A stretch of 64,000 nt of DNA from Acetobacter indonesiensis (GCF_000963945.1 NZ_BAMW01000030.1:1-64000); one strand, 5' to 3'; shown: positions 47,316-56,515, counted from the first letter of the stretch. Made by a program: numbers and translations. Notes: generated by a model from the letters alone, not told the origin.

Positions 47316-48931
47316 GGAACACGATCCTCCGTTTGCATGGACCCTGTGGCGAATGCCAGACTGGATGCAGCAATAAGCGATGCATAATAGGCATCTGATT
47401 TACCAAGTTGTGCGTCAAGTAAGCCATTTTGCGCAATGGTTGCCTGCGTGATAGAGCCAACACCATTGCGATAGGCTGCAAAAGCGGCATCAAACGCGGT
47501 CTGGGATGCCGTTTGCAGCTTTGTGGCTGCGGAATATGCGCTTAGGCTGGCATGTACGCCATTTTCAGCAATAATAATTTGTTTAACGGATTCATCAATG
47601 GTTTTGCGCAAAATAGCTTGCGCGCTGTCAGCCTGATTTTTAGCCTGACGCATAACAGCAGCCCGCATGCCACCATCAAACACAGGCACGGTAATGCCGC
47701 CCAGTATCAGGCTACTGAAATTATTTGTCGAAAGATTGAGGGTCGGTGAAGAGTCAGCCCCGATGCCTGGAACTGAGGAAAGGGCAAGCCTGCCTGTGCT
47801 GTAGGCCACGTTGCCTGACACAAAGACTTTGGGCAGGAACTCAGCTTTTGCCGCAGAAACCTGACTTTGCGATGCTTTGGCTGACGCATACGCAGCCAGC
47901 ACATCCGGCCTTTGCGAAACAGCCTGACGTACCATGGCATCCGTCAGGCGCGCGTCTGCCAACGTCAAGGGACGGTTGGAAACATCGACTGTCTGAAGGC
48001 GGGTATCAGGAGAAATTCCCATAGCCGTCATCAGGTCAAGATAGGTGTTTTCAGCGCTATTCTGGGCCTGCACAAGTCGAAGTTCTGCCTGCGCGGTCAT
48101 TTGGCGGGCCTGCGTCACATCCACTATGGTGCCCTGACCCTGCTTCAGCCGCATTTCAGCGGCAGCCTGCACTCTGGCAGCATTAGCAACCGCCTGCTGC
48201 ACCAAACCAACCCGGGCAACCGCAGCCGCATGCCTATAAAAGGTAAGTGTGACGCTATAAATGACTTTTTGATGTGCAGCGGTAAACAGGATATTGCTGG
48301 CAAGCTGCCCTTGTTTGGCTGCATTGATAATGGCTTCCCGTTTACCAAAATCAAAAAGAAGCCATTCCATACTTAATGTTTGCACCTCACCAGAGCCGGA
48401 GTTGCGGTTTCTGACACCATCTGTCAGCCCTTCAGCCTGATTGATAATGGTGTTGATGCCAGACCCAATCTGCCCCGCATTACTCAGGCTAGGGTTGCTC
48501 CCGTTATTGCGCTGGTGCGTGTAACCGCCAACAACAGTGGCACTTAAATGGGGTAGATAGGCCGTGCGGGTAATGCCAACCGCAAGCGCCGCATCTCGGG
48601 CGGTGTTCCAGGCAATGCGTGTGGTGGGGTTGCTGGACTGTGCAATATCAATCAGTTCCGCCAAAGAATAGCTGTGGCTGGCCTGTATGGAGGCATCGGC
48701 AGGGCGGGGGCTGAGTGTCTGGTTTGCCGGTAACGTAAAATCGCGAGGCAGCGTCAGCCCATGCGCCCCGGTGGCTTTGCCCGGTAAAAGCTCCCCTTTT
48801 TCTGAAACATTGGGCTGCCAGGGTGTGTCAGCCCGGTCAGGGGCAGTTTCAAGTGCCTGTGTGGCGCAGCCAGAAAGAAGCAGAACACTCAGCCCACATA
48901 AGACCAGACGGCGGAAAGAGGATGGCGGCAT
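47312..48931 (-). CDS. Outer-membrane efflux lipoprotein (NodT/OprM type)
   Basis: A 539-residue TolC-family outer-membrane factor. The signal peptide ends in a lipobox LLLSGCAT with Cys22 as lipid-attachment site. Two repeated helical domains follow, with conserved TRIAWNTARDAALAVG and ARQMTAQAELRLVQAQNSAE. It makes the outer-membrane channel for the adjoining HlyD adaptor and FUSC pump. Its ATG overlaps the FUSC stop by one base (TGATG). Confidence 0.9.
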   Translation of the reverse strand: MPPSSFRRLVLCGLSVLLLSGCATQALETAPDRADTPWQPNVSEKGELLPGKATGAHGLTLPRDFTLPANQTLSPRPADASIQASHSYSLAELIDIAQSSNPTTRIAWNTARDAALAVGITRTAYLPHLSATVVGGYTHQRNNGSNPSLSNAGQIGSGINTIINQAEGLTDGVRNRNSGSGEVQTLSMEWLLFDFGKREAIINAAKQGQLASNILFTAAHQKVIYSVTLTFYRHAAAVARVGLVQQAVANAARVQAAAEMRLKQGQGTIVDVTQARQMTAQAELRLVQAQNSAENTYLDLMTAMGISPDTRLQTVDVSNRPLTLADARLTDAMVRQAVSQRPDVLAAYASAKASQSQVSAAKAEFLPKVFVSGNVAYSTGRLALSSVPGIGADSSPTLNLSTNNFSSLILGGITVPVFDGGMRAAVMRQAKNQADSAQAILRKTIDESVKQIIIAENGVHASLSAYSAATKLQTASQTAFDAAFAAYRNGVGSITQATIAQNGLLDAQLGKSDAYYASLIAASSLAFATGSMQTEDRVP

Positions 48932-50736
48932 CAGGGAACAATCCTCTGCTCAAGCTGGGTCAGGTGGTGCTGGGTGGTTGGTCGGTGTTCTGGTATTAAC
49001 GCTGCTTCTGCAATGCCTGCCGCGTTCTTGGTGGCATCATGATATGCGTGCAGATGCGGCATGGCGGCACGCATATGCGCTGGCTCCATCGTGGCGAATT
49101 CTATCAATCGTTCTGCGCTACCCAACGCGGAAAAGGCGGCAGCGGCATGCACAGCCTGTTCCGCCCGGTTGGGAGATGTGCATAAAGCATTGAGTGCATG
49201 AAATGCTTTTTTCAGACGAGCCTGAATTTTATCATAGGCACTTGTTGGCCAGATGCTGGTAAATACGGCATAGGTAATAAAATTGCCAATCAGGATACCA
49301 ATAATACGGTCACGGGCAGTCGTCATGTCTGTAGTAGGGCCATATCCTTTCAGGTCAGACAGAAAGAACGCCAGCCCGATTTGTAACCCTGCATAAGCAA
49401 TTCGTTCATCGCCTGTTTTAACCCAGCAGGCTAACAGCGTTCCCGCTGCCATCATGGCCAGAAAAGCTGCAATATTCTGTATGTGGGGCATCAGGAAAAT
49501 AATGGAACCAATGCCCATGGCCCCGCCAATCAAAGCGCCGGAAATTCGCAGTTTCAGCTTTGAAATCATCTCCCCCATAGTGGGAAGTGCAACAATAAAG
49601 CAGGTAATGACACAGGTATGAATACCCGGCCAAGCCAGAACCTTAAACAGGAAATAGCTGAGCATGACGGCTGCTGTTCCCTTAACGGCAAACCGGACAT
49701 GCTCGGGGTTGGTAAATGCATCGGAAAAGAAAAAACCAGACGGACCAGTTTCTGCTTTTTCAGCCGCTTGCAGAACATTTTCCGATGTGGATGCCGTAAA
49801 CAGTGACAAGACAACTGCAAGTTCATTCAGAGCAGGCGTAGCGTCAGAAACCAGGTGGCATGGAATGTCTGTAGGATAATCTCCGGCCCTAAAAATTTTG
49901 GCCATGTCTGATAGTGTTTGAATCAGACTGGCAGGCGGTTTTTCTGAAGACGTCTCATATGTTGCGGCTTGGGCCAGAGCCAGAACGGCGACACTATTGT
50001 AAGCGGCATAATGCAGGCAAGAAAGGTCTTCAGAACGCCAGAGCTTTTCCAGTTTCGCCATTTTAAGAGATTTCAATAGGCCTCCAGCCCCTTCGCGCAA
50101 CAGGGCTGACGCTTGTTCGTGCGTCAGAGCGTCTGGGTGCTGTAACAGGCGGGCACTTAACTCCAGCCGTGCTGCGATATCTTGTGTCAGAATAGTTTTG
50201 GGTGATGGGCACAGCACAGCCCCCACCACAACCATGACGCCGCCGGGCACCAGAATAAACAGATCAGCATACAACAGGGCGCGTGTTGCCAGTTCGCCGA
50301 TAGGGGCCTGATCTATGGCAATCATGGCGTACACCACAACCAGAGCAAGCATATAGGCGACTGGCTTCAGTTTGCTGGCAGACCCCAGAAAGAAAAACCC
50401 TAAAGACAGAACAGCAATTGCGGCCACAAGACTAAGGGGGTGATCGAGCGTGAGGTGCACCAGCCCAAACATCAGGGCAATAACAACAGCAAATAGAATA
50501 TTGACTGCAATACCAGCCAGAACGTTGGTAACACGGTCTTTTTGCCAAAGCGCCATGGTGACAAGCGCGGGCAAAGCGGATTCTGGAACCTGCCATATTT
50601 CACAAATAAGAATGACAATAGTGCAAGCAGCCGTCATGCGCAGGGTGTAGCCTAGTCTGCCCGGTGCTGCGTCCCACACCAGCCGCCAGAAGCGGGCCAG
50701 TGTCAGATGCAGGGTATCAGGGACAGGCTGCGCCAT
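48931..50736 (-). CDS. FUSC-family aromatic-acid/toxin efflux pump
   Basis: A ~601-residue inner-membrane protein of the fusaric acid resistance/AaeB family. Two sets of clustered membrane segments, about residues 25-170 and 350-500, flank a cytoplasmic domain, and KDRVTNVLAGIAVNIL in the first set is typical. It would export aromatic acids such as hydroxybenzoates or fusaric acid. The frame is open upstream to 50949 inside the HlyD gene; the ATG at 50736 starts MAQPVPDTLHLTL and overlaps HlyD by only 20 bp. Confidence 0.88.
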   Translation of the reverse strand: MAQPVPDTLHLTLARFWRLVWDAAPGRLGYTLRMTAACTIVILICEIWQVPESALPALVTMALWQKDRVTNVLAGIAVNILFAVVIALMFGLVHLTLDHPLSLVAAIAVLSLGFFFLGSASKLKPVAYMLALVVVYAMIAIDQAPIGELATRALLYADLFILVPGGVMVVVGAVLCPSPKTILTQDIAARLELSARLLQHPDALTHEQASALLREGAGGLLKSLKMAKLEKLWRSEDLSCLHYAAYNSVAVLALAQAATYETSSEKPPASLIQTLSDMAKIFRAGDYPTDIPCHLVSDATPALNELAVVLSLFTASTSENVLQAAEKAETGPSGFFFSDAFTNPEHVRFAVKGTAAVMLSYFLFKVLAWPGIHTCVITCFIVALPTMGEMISKLKLRISGALIGGAMGIGSIIFLMPHIQNIAAFLAMMAAGTLLACWVKTGDERIAYAGLQIGLAFFLSDLKGYGPTTDMTTARDRIIGILIGNFITYAVFTSIWPTSAYDKIQARLKKAFHALNALCTSPNRAEQAVHAAAAFSALGSAERLIEFATMEPAHMRAAMPHLHAYHDATKNAAGIAEAALIPEHRPTTQHHLTQLEQRIVP

Positions 50737-51766
50737 GACGGATCTCGACAGTGGCGGTAGCGCCCAAACGCAACAGGGCTGGGTTTGCGGCGTCCAGTTT
50801 GATCCGCACCGGGAAGCGTTGGGCGACATGCACCCAGTCCATCTGCCGGGGCACCAACGGCAGGCTAGCACCAATGCCGGCGGAATCAGCCGACAGCACG
50901 CCCCAGCCAATACTTTCCACATGCCCGCGCAGTGCTGTGTGTTTATCAATCATGGAATAAACGGTCGCACAGGCCCCCAGCTGCACTTCTTTAAGGGCAA
51001 TTTCCCGAATATTGGCTGTCGCGAACCAGGCATCATTGGCAATCAGCGTAAATAGAACCTGTGATGGTGCCAGAATTTCCCCCGCTTTCACACGCAGGCT
51101 GGTCACGTAGCCGTCGGTCGGGGCGATGATGACGGTCTGTTTCAGGGCGTAGCGCGTCTGTTCCAAAACGGCCTGAGCAGCCTGCTGTGCGGCGATCGAA
51201 CTTTTTAGGTCCCCAATGGCGGTCTGAGCAGCTTGTTCCTGCTGTTGGCTTTGCGAGAGAGAGACCGAGGCATTGTTCAGCGCGACGCGGGCCTGATCAT
51301 ATTCCTGCCAGGGGATGTAGGCTTTCCCTGCAAGCGGTTTCAGTCGTTCTACTGTGCGGGCGGCCAGATCATGATTGGTCTGTGCCCGTTCAGTCTGGCT
51401 TTTGGCCACGGCTGCATTGGCTGTTTTGACGGCAACAAGCCGCTGCTGGTTTTCGACTTCAGCAGAGGCGAGGGCAAAGTTGGCTTCAGCCTGTCTGACG
51501 GCCAGTTGGTAAGGTTCAGGGTCAAGCCGGTAGAGAATATCCCCCTTTTTTACGGCCTGATTGACGTGGACCCTTAAGTCGATCAGCCGTCCCCCGACTG
51601 TTGAGGCCATATGCACGACCTCGGCATCCAGTTCCGCACTGTCTGACGACGGATAGCTACTGTTCTGCCCGGCGACATAGACCCCCAACCCAACGGCCCC
51701 GGCAATGCAAAGGCCAGCAATGAGAATACCGAGGGGACGTGAGGCAGAAAGCGAGACTTTTTTCAT
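50717..51766 (-). CDS. HlyD-family membrane-fusion protein (AaeA/EmrA-like)
   Basis: A 349-residue periplasmic adaptor: an N-terminal membrane anchor (LGILIAGLCIAGAVGLGVYV), a biotinyl-lipoyl-like half VNQAVKKGDILYRLDPEPYQL, an alpha-helical hairpin rich in Ala/Gln, and the second lipoyl half PTDGYVTSLRVKAGEILAP. It bridges the FUSC pump and the outer-membrane factor. It starts 3 bp after the stop of the YtcA-like gene. Confidence 0.92.
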   Translation of the reverse strand: MKKVSLSASRPLGILIAGLCIAGAVGLGVYVAGQNSSYPSSDSAELDAEVVHMASTVGGRLIDLRVHVNQAVKKGDILYRLDPEPYQLAVRQAEANFALASAEVENQQRLVAVKTANAAVAKSQTERAQTNHDLAARTVERLKPLAGKAYIPWQEYDQARVALNNASVSLSQSQQQEQAAQTAIGDLKSSIAAQQAAQAVLEQTRYALKQTVIIAPTDGYVTSLRVKAGEILAPSQVLFTLIANDAWFATANIREIALKEVQLGACATVYSMIDKHTALRGHVESIGWGVLSADSAGIGASLPLVPRQMDWVHVAQRFPVRIKLDAANPALLRLGATATVEIRHGAACP

Positions 51767-51769
51767 ATC

Positions 51770-52045
51770 TTACGGCCCAAACCACACCAGCCAGACCAGT
51801 AAGGCGGCTACGACGCCCAGAGACGCATAGGTAAACAGGCGTAGGCTAAGAAGCGCATCCATGCCGCAGGCCAGAAACAGCACGCGCAGGCCTACCGCGA
51901 CAGCAACGCCTATCATGCCGCACAGCATCCAGCCGGGAAAATAAGCTCCGAAAACAGAAAAGGATGGAGCACCCTGCGCGGCACACCCGTTTAACAGGGT
52001 GGCAGTGACAAACAGGCCAACTGGGCGGAGGAGGGGCGCACGCAT
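51770..52045 (-). CDS. YtcA-like small membrane lipoprotein
   Basis: A ~91-residue protein with a lipobox TLLNGCAAQGAPSFSVFGAY, after which PGWMLC and two hydrophobic segments follow, as in E. coli YtcA and DUF1656-type proteins that precede FUSC operons. Its role in the pump is unknown. A TTG at 52093 extends it by 16 residues; ATG 52045 gives a normal signal peptide. First gene of the efflux operon. Confidence 0.8.
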   Translation of the reverse strand: MRAPLLRPVGLFVTATLLNGCAAQGAPSFSVFGAYFPGWMLCGMIGVAVAVGLRVLFLACGMDALLSLRLFTYASLGVVAALLVWLVWFGP

Positions 52046-52286
52046 ACCGGCAAATTGGTCTGACTTTATCAAGCCTGTCAACAGAGGGGGCAAGCGTTCG
52101 GGGCAGCCGTGTTGGCAGCTTCGTCTGGTTGGTCTTGGGCTGATGTAAAGCGTGGTTCTGCGCTAAGCTGTCTGCATGGTTTATCCGCTGGTGTCAGACG
52201 ATGGGTCAGCAGCAATTCATCTCGGTTTCAGGGAAGCCTAAGCAACAGGTCTATTTGTTTTGTAAACGACAGAAACGGAGAAGAAG

Positions 52287-52646
52287 GTGGCTCGCTTTAT
52301 AACGCTCTATGGGATCAAGAACTGCGACACGATGAAAAAAGCCCGTGTATGGCTTGATGACCATGGGATTACTTACACATTTCACGACTATAAGACACAG
52401 GGCATTTCAGCCGAGCATGTGCAGAAATGGATTAAAAATGTGGGGTGGGAAAAGCTGCTGAATAAGGCCGGTACAACATTCAGGAAATTACCTGATGCAG
52501 ACAAAACCAACCTGACCGAAGAAAAAGCCGTAACGTTAATGGTCGAGCAGCCGTCTATGATCAAACGCCCAGTGCTGGAAGCGGGGACGGATATGGAGGT
52601 CGGGTTTAAGCCGGAAAATTATGAGAAATTTTTCTCAAAAGACTAA
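52287..52646 (+). CDS. Spx/YffB-type ArsC-family reductase
   Basis: A 119-residue thioredoxin-fold protein with the motif YGIKNCDTMKKARVWLDDHG (single active-site Cys) and RPVLEAG near the C-terminus, as in YffB. It differs from the true ArsC at 27.9-28.3 kb, lacking the GTSR motif. YffB is thought to be a glutathione-dependent thiol reductase. Starts at GTG 52287 with GGAGAAGAAG upstream. Convergent with bfr across a terminator. Confidence 0.87.
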   Translation: MARFITLYGIKNCDTMKKARVWLDDHGITYTFHDYKTQGISAEHVQKWIKNVGWEKLLNKAGTTFRKLPDADKTNLTEEKAVTLMVEQPSMIKRPVLEAGTDMEVGFKPENYEKFFSKD

Positions 52647-52662
52647 GGGGTTATAAAAGCAT

Positions 52663-52690
52663 ACAGCCCCAGCCAGAAGGCTGGGGCTGT
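52663..52690. terminator. Bidirectional terminator between yffB-like gene and bfr
   Basis: Perfect 12-bp stem ACAGCCCCAGCC/GGCTGGGGCTGT with an AGAA loop between two convergent genes. Confidence 0.8.
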
Positions 52691-52700
52691 AACCGCAAAC

Positions 52701-53186
52701 TTATTCCTGATCAGGAGCAGCGGCAGAGTTGAGCTGAATGTAACGCTCAATACCGATCTGCTTGATAAGGTCGAACTGACGGTCAAGGAAGTCTTCGTGT
52801 TCTTCTTCGTTTTCAAGGATTTTCAGCAGAAGATCACGGGACACGAAGTCACGCACGCTTTCGCAATAGGCGATGCCTTCACGCAGGTCGGCCATGGCCT
52901 TTTCTTCCAGCTTCAGGTCGCATTCAAGAATTTCCTTGACGTCCTGACCAATCAGAATGGTGTTCAGGCGCTGCACGTTGGGCAGGCCACCCAGATACAG
53001 AATGCGTTCAATCAGCCAGTCAGCATGACGCATTTCTTCGATGGATTCTTCGTATTCCTTTTTGCCCAGCAGGGTCACGCCCCAGTGGCGCAGGGTGCGG
53101 GCATGCAGGAAGTACTGGTTGATGGCGGTCAGCTCATTCGTAAGCTGCGTGTTCAGATGTTCAATAACTTTTGGGTCTTTAACCAT
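52701..53186 (-). CDS. bfr: Bacterioferritin
   Basis: A 161-residue bacterioferritin that oxidises and stores iron in a 24-mer shell. All ferroxidase ligands are present: Glu18, Glu51, His54, Glu94, Glu127 and His130; Met52, the haem ligand shared between subunits, is also present, so it is the haem-binding type. The start ATG 53186 has an AAGAGAAG ribosome site. No bacterioferritin-associated ferredoxin is adjacent. Confidence 0.96.
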   Translation of the reverse strand: MVKDPKVIEHLNTQLTNELTAINQYFLHARTLRHWGVTLLGKKEYEESIEEMRHADWLIERILYLGGLPNVQRLNTILIGQDVKEILECDLKLEEKAMADLREGIAYCESVRDFVSRDLLLKILENEEEHEDFLDRQFDLIKQIGIERYIQLNSAAAPDQE

Positions 53187-53500
53187 GATGCTTCTCTTCT
53201 TTTTGGTGTGGGAGGGAATACAGCATGGTGTCTAGCGGACTGCAAAACCGGATGCAAATAAAAAAATGATGATATATCAGCATTTTACGGGAATTAATTC
53301 TTACTATCAACATCATGCTTCTGCCATTTTTTGACTGATTATCAACTGCGCGGCCAGCCGGTTTTGCAACGCGTTTGCGTCTGATCTCATAAGCGTTTGA
53401 TGAACTTGAGCTTTCCCTGTCAAAAGTCTAAAAATCTGGTGGTTTCTGCATGATGCTGCGGGGCTGATACTCTGTTTTTCCACGGATCGGACATAATGCC
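53187..53500. other. Intergenic region between bfr and PKHD hydroxylase genes
   Basis: Divergent promoter region, AT-rich near 53255-53320. A perfect 10-bp palindrome TGATATATCA is at 53270-53279, 84-93 bp upstream of bfr. No Fur box or convincing Irr-type site was found. Confidence 0.5.
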
Positions 53501-54187
53501 ATGATGCTGCATATTCCCAACGTCCTGACTCCGCAGGAACTCGCTCATTGTCGCGCTGTGCTGGCAGAAGCAGACTGGCAGGACGGAAAAGCAACAGCGG
53601 GGCAGCAGTCGGCCAAAGCCAAGCATAACCTCCAGCTACCGCTCAATCACCCGCAGCATAGGGAACTGGCAGAACTGGTTTTACGGGCCTTAGGCCGTAA
53701 CCCGACCTTTAATAGCGCCGTGATGCCCTTCAGAGTCGTGCCGCCGCTTTTCAACCGGTACGATGCAGGCATGGGATTCGGTGCGCATGTAGACAACGCC
53801 GTGCGGCCTATTCCCGATTCTGGCGGCATGCGTGTGCGTACGGATGTGTCCTCCACCCTGTTTCTCAGTCACCCGGAAGAATATGACGGAGGGGAGCTTT
53901 GTATTTATGATGAAGCAGGCACACAGGAGATCAAGCTGCCCGCGGGTGACATGATTGTTTATGAGACCACCGTGTTGCACAGTGTGGCACCTGTTACGCA
54001 CGGCAGCCGCTGGGCGTCCTTTTTCTGGACCCAGTCCATGGTGCGTGATGAAAGCCGCCGCCGCGTTCTGTATGACCTTGATCGCACGGTTATGGATTTA
54101 CGGACCCGCCTGCCCGATGATGACCCAGCCATTTTGCAACTGGTAAACTGCTACCATAACCTCATGCGGCAATGGTGCGATCTTTAA
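53501..54187 (+). CDS. Fe2+-dependent 2-oxoglutarate dioxygenase (PKHD-type, PiuC/YbiX-like)
   Basis: A 228-residue double-stranded beta-helix dioxygenase. Iron ligands are in GAHVDNA (His97, Asp99) and VLHSVAPVTHGSRW (His near 160, with the Arg that binds 2-oxoglutarate). PiuC-type genes are iron-regulated and lie near siderophore receptors in other bacteria. Here it is followed by a convergent SEL1-repeat gene, a pairing also seen around piu loci as far as I recall. Substrate unknown. Confidence 0.9.
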   Translation: MMLHIPNVLTPQELAHCRAVLAEADWQDGKATAGQQSAKAKHNLQLPLNHPQHRELAELVLRALGRNPTFNSAVMPFRVVPPLFNRYDAGMGFGAHVDNAVRPIPDSGGMRVRTDVSSTLFLSHPEEYDGGELCIYDEAGTQEIKLPAGDMIVYETTVLHSVAPVTHGSRWASFFWTQSMVRDESRRRVLYDLDRTVMDLRTRLPDDDPAILQLVNCYHNLMRQWCDL

Positions 54188-54234
54188 GTGTTTGAGACTT
54201 CGGTGAGGCAGGGCCGTATCAGGTGCGTTGCAGC

Positions 54235-55029
54235 CTAGGTTTCCGGGTCTGTTTCTGTTGTCTGTAATGGCAGGGTTTTAAGGCGCTCCTGCAACGCAGC
54301 ATACAGATCAGGGGCAGCATCAGGGCCAAGTTTGGTCAATGATTTGTTCATGGCCAGCAGAATATCAGATGTGGCGTTTGGCAGTGCCTGCCCCCACCAT
54401 TTCAACGCTTCTTCTGTATGACCTGCTTCAGCCAACGCGGTGGCATAATTATGCTGGCCTCTGTAATCCCCCCCTTCGGCTGAGCGTTTATACCAGCCAA
54501 GGGCAGCCTGTCGGTCTTGGGGAATTTCCCATCCCTCTTCCAGAAAGCGCGCAAGAATGTTCATGGATTTGGCATGCCCATTCTGGGCTGCGGTCTGAAA
54601 CAAAGTTAGCGCCTGTTCCAGGTTTTGCGGCATACCAATACCACGCATGGTAAGGATGCCCAGATTATAACGTCCCCACTCATCGCCCAAAGTGGCGGCC
54701 ATTTCATAATGCTGTGCAGCTTTTTGCAGGTTTTTGTCGCATCCCCAGCCAAAATGGGCGCAGCGGCCAAGCATGTTATGGGCTGGGCCGTAGCCCGCTT
54801 TGGCCGCCATGGTGAACCATATGATGGCCTGTTGCGGGTCTGAAGGCATATAAATGCTGTCCAGTAGGGTTTTACCCCACAGCACTTGCTCCAGATGGTA
54901 GCCAAGCCGGGCTTTTTGGCGAATGACTTCGATGCTGTCGGGCAAAGGTAGGCGAACTGGTGCTGTTTTTTCGCGTTTTTGGAAGAGTTTTGACAACACA
55001 GTTTTCGCCACCGGATAACCCAGTCTCAT
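54235..55029 (-). CDS. SEL1-like repeat protein
   Basis: A 264-residue protein with at least four SEL1 repeats, for example AIIWFTMAAKAGYGPAHNML, KAAQHYEMAATLGDEWGRYN, ALTLFQTAAQNGHAKSMNIL and ALGWYKRSAEGGDYRGQHNY. These form a TPR-like superhelix for protein contacts. No signal peptide is clear. It converges on the PKHD gene. Function unknown. Confidence 0.85.
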   Translation of the reverse strand: MRLGYPVAKTVLSKLFQKREKTAPVRLPLPDSIEVIRQKARLGYHLEQVLWGKTLLDSIYMPSDPQQAIIWFTMAAKAGYGPAHNMLGRCAHFGWGCDKNLQKAAQHYEMAATLGDEWGRYNLGILTMRGIGMPQNLEQALTLFQTAAQNGHAKSMNILARFLEEGWEIPQDRQAALGWYKRSAEGGDYRGQHNYATALAEAGHTEEALKWWGQALPNATSDILLAMNKSLTKLGPDAAPDLYAALQERLKTLPLQTTETDPET

Positions 55030-55079
55030 GATTTTTTATGAGAAAGATTATCAATAGCGAATAAAACAGGGGCGGGCAA

Positions 55080-55763
55080 TCAGGCGTGTGCGTGTACCTG
55101 CCCTGCGTGGCACGTCAAGGCGAGGGAGTGGAGCGCGTTCAGCCCCAGTGGCCAGTGCTCCAGACCGGCATTGTTGCCCATATGGCCAGAATACCCGCCA
55201 TCAACCAGTGTTGATCCCCATTGTGTGCCGAAGGTTTGAGCCCGATCTGGCGTTAACCACGGGTCATTTCGGCTGAAGATTACCGTGCTTGGGAAAGGCA
55301 GGGTTTGAGCCGGAAGCGGCATGAAGGATTCAATGCGGGCTGCATCTGGCCCTTTATGCTGTTCGCCATCAGCCGGGGCAACCAGCAGGGCACCGGCCAC
55401 GGCAGAAGCCGGGTGGCGTGCTCCATGATGAACTGTCAGAACTGCACCCAGACTGTGGGCCAGAAGCAAAACGGGGCGTTTGGCTTCCTTCAGTGTTTCG
55501 TCCAGTTTTGCCTGCCATGCTGATAATGAAGGCGTGGACCAGTTATCCTGCGCCACCCTTTTTACGGAAAGACCATGGGCGCGGAAAACATTCTCCCAGA
55601 TTGATTGCCAATGGTCTTCGTCCGAACCAAACAAACCGGGGACAATCAACAGATCAAAAGGCAATAGGGCACGGATCAGCGCAGGGGATAGTCTGGTAGA
55701 AGGGGTTGCCAGAAAATCCGATGCAAGAGGCAGAGTGGGGGAGCGATGTAATGACGGTGGCAT
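55080..55763 (-). CDS. RBBP9/YdeN-family alpha/beta hydrolase
   Basis: A 227-residue serine hydrolase. LLIVPGLFGSDEDHWQSIWE is the family N-terminal motif, the nucleophile is in LLLAHSLGAVL, the Asp in FSRNDPWLTP and the His in YSGHMGNNAGLEHWPLG. The substrate is unknown. ATG 55763 follows AAGGAG. It diverges from the small unit at 56 kb. Confidence 0.87.
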   Translation of the reverse strand: MPPSLHRSPTLPLASDFLATPSTRLSPALIRALLPFDLLIVPGLFGSDEDHWQSIWENVFRAHGLSVKRVAQDNWSTPSLSAWQAKLDETLKEAKRPVLLLAHSLGAVLTVHHGARHPASAVAGALLVAPADGEQHKGPDAARIESFMPLPAQTLPFPSTVIFSRNDPWLTPDRAQTFGTQWGSTLVDGGYSGHMGNNAGLEHWPLGLNALHSLALTCHAGQVHAHA

Positions 55764-56034
55764 CAGACGAAACTCCTTCCTTCAGATCCGAAACAAGCTT
55801 TAAGCACGGCATAAAATCGTTCTTAAAAATGAAATACACGATAAAAAACGAAAAATTAAGTTAAAAATTATTCTCATGTTGAAAACTAATCCTTTTTTCT
55901 AGGTTTAGACACGTTTTTCGACACGGTTTAGAATGAAAAATAGAATGTAATAAATTGAAATAAAACAATAAAATTAATAACTTTGAATTTGTATGTGATA
56001 AAAAATAACAACGAAATAGAATCGTTTTTATGTG
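55764..56034. other. AT-rich intergenic block
   Basis: About 200 bp from 55830 to 56034 are strongly A/T-rich compared with the rest of the window, with A-tract and T-tract runs and no gene. It ends at a perfect TTGACA hexamer (next entry) and could act as an UP element or a nucleoid-protein binding region. Confidence 0.6.
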
Positions 56035-56063
56035 TTGACAGGGGCGCTAATTACTCGCATGGT
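56035..56063 (+). promoter_or_regulatory. Candidate promoter with perfect -35 hexamer
   Basis: TTGACA at 56035-56040 is preceded by the AT-rich block. Seventeen bases later is CATGGT, a poor -10, so the promoter is suggested by the -35 and UP-like region only. It would give a leader of ~195 nt before the gene at 56267. Confidence 0.4.
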
Positions 56064-56116
56064 CTGCGTGTTCCGGCATGGGACAGAGTCTGAACCTGAG
56101 TGAAGGGACTTCTTTC

Positions 56117-56197
56117 ATGGTGCAAGCAATCAGTGTCATGCAGCGATGTAGGCGGGAACGAATGTGTCCATGCAATGCATGTAGCAATTACGGTTAA
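56117..56197 (+). CDS. Tiny Cys-rich ORF (26 codons), candidate leader peptide
   Basis: The frame begins MVQAISVMQ and ends MCPCNACSNYG, with four Cys in 26 residues, three of them in the last ten. AAGGGA lies 8 bases before the ATG. It stops 3 bases before a stable hairpin, the layout of a leader peptide with attenuator. A 14-codon frame at 56059-56103 ends just upstream. Coding status is unproved; no family was recognised. Confidence 0.35.
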   Translation: MVQAISVMQRCRRERMCPCNACSNYG

Positions 56198-56200
56198 AAA

Positions 56201-56225
56201 CTGCCGGTAGTGAAACTGCCGGCGG
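56201..56225 (+). promoter_or_regulatory. Hairpin after the tiny ORF, candidate attenuator or sRNA structure
   Basis: CTGCCGGTAGT (56201-56211) pairs with ACTGCCGGCGG (56215-56225) around a GAA triloop, 11 pairs with two G-U. AAACTGCCGG also occurs twice as a direct repeat (56199 and 56214). No T tract follows, so it is not a simple terminator. Confidence 0.5.
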
Positions 56226-56266
56226 ATACAGCTTCTTGAAAGCTTTGTGTTCGAGGGTAGGTCATT

Positions 56267-56464
56267 ATGTTAGAGTCAAAAATAATCGAAATAGACGGTG
56301 TTTTTCTGGGAACAGCCATACAGGTGCAAGGTGTCGGCGGGCGGCGTTTTTATGCAGCTCACGAGAGCGTCCGCGCTTTGCACAATGCGGTAGAGCCTGA
56401 CCTTGCTGTTCTGGCGCGTCATGTAGCCCAACAGTTTCACCGCAATAGGGCGCACGTTGCCTGA
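56267..56464 (+). CDS. Small protein of unknown function (65 aa)
   Basis: Not recognised. It begins MLESKIIEIDGVFLGTAIQV, then GGRRFYAAHESVRALHNAVE, and ends in a His/Arg-rich helix VAQQFHRNRAHVA. The N-half looks like a beta-meander and the C-half helical; no signal peptide, membrane segment or Cys. AGG lies 5 bases before the ATG. It stands alone between an AT-rich promoter region and a strong terminator, which argues that it is expressed. Confidence 0.6.
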   Translation: MLESKIIEIDGVFLGTAIQVQGVGGRRFYAAHESVRALHNAVEPDLAVLARHVAQQFHRNRAHVA

Positions 56465-56515
56465 AAATTAAGAATTTCTTGGTAAATTAAACAGGAAAAA
56501 TTATTTTAGAACGGT

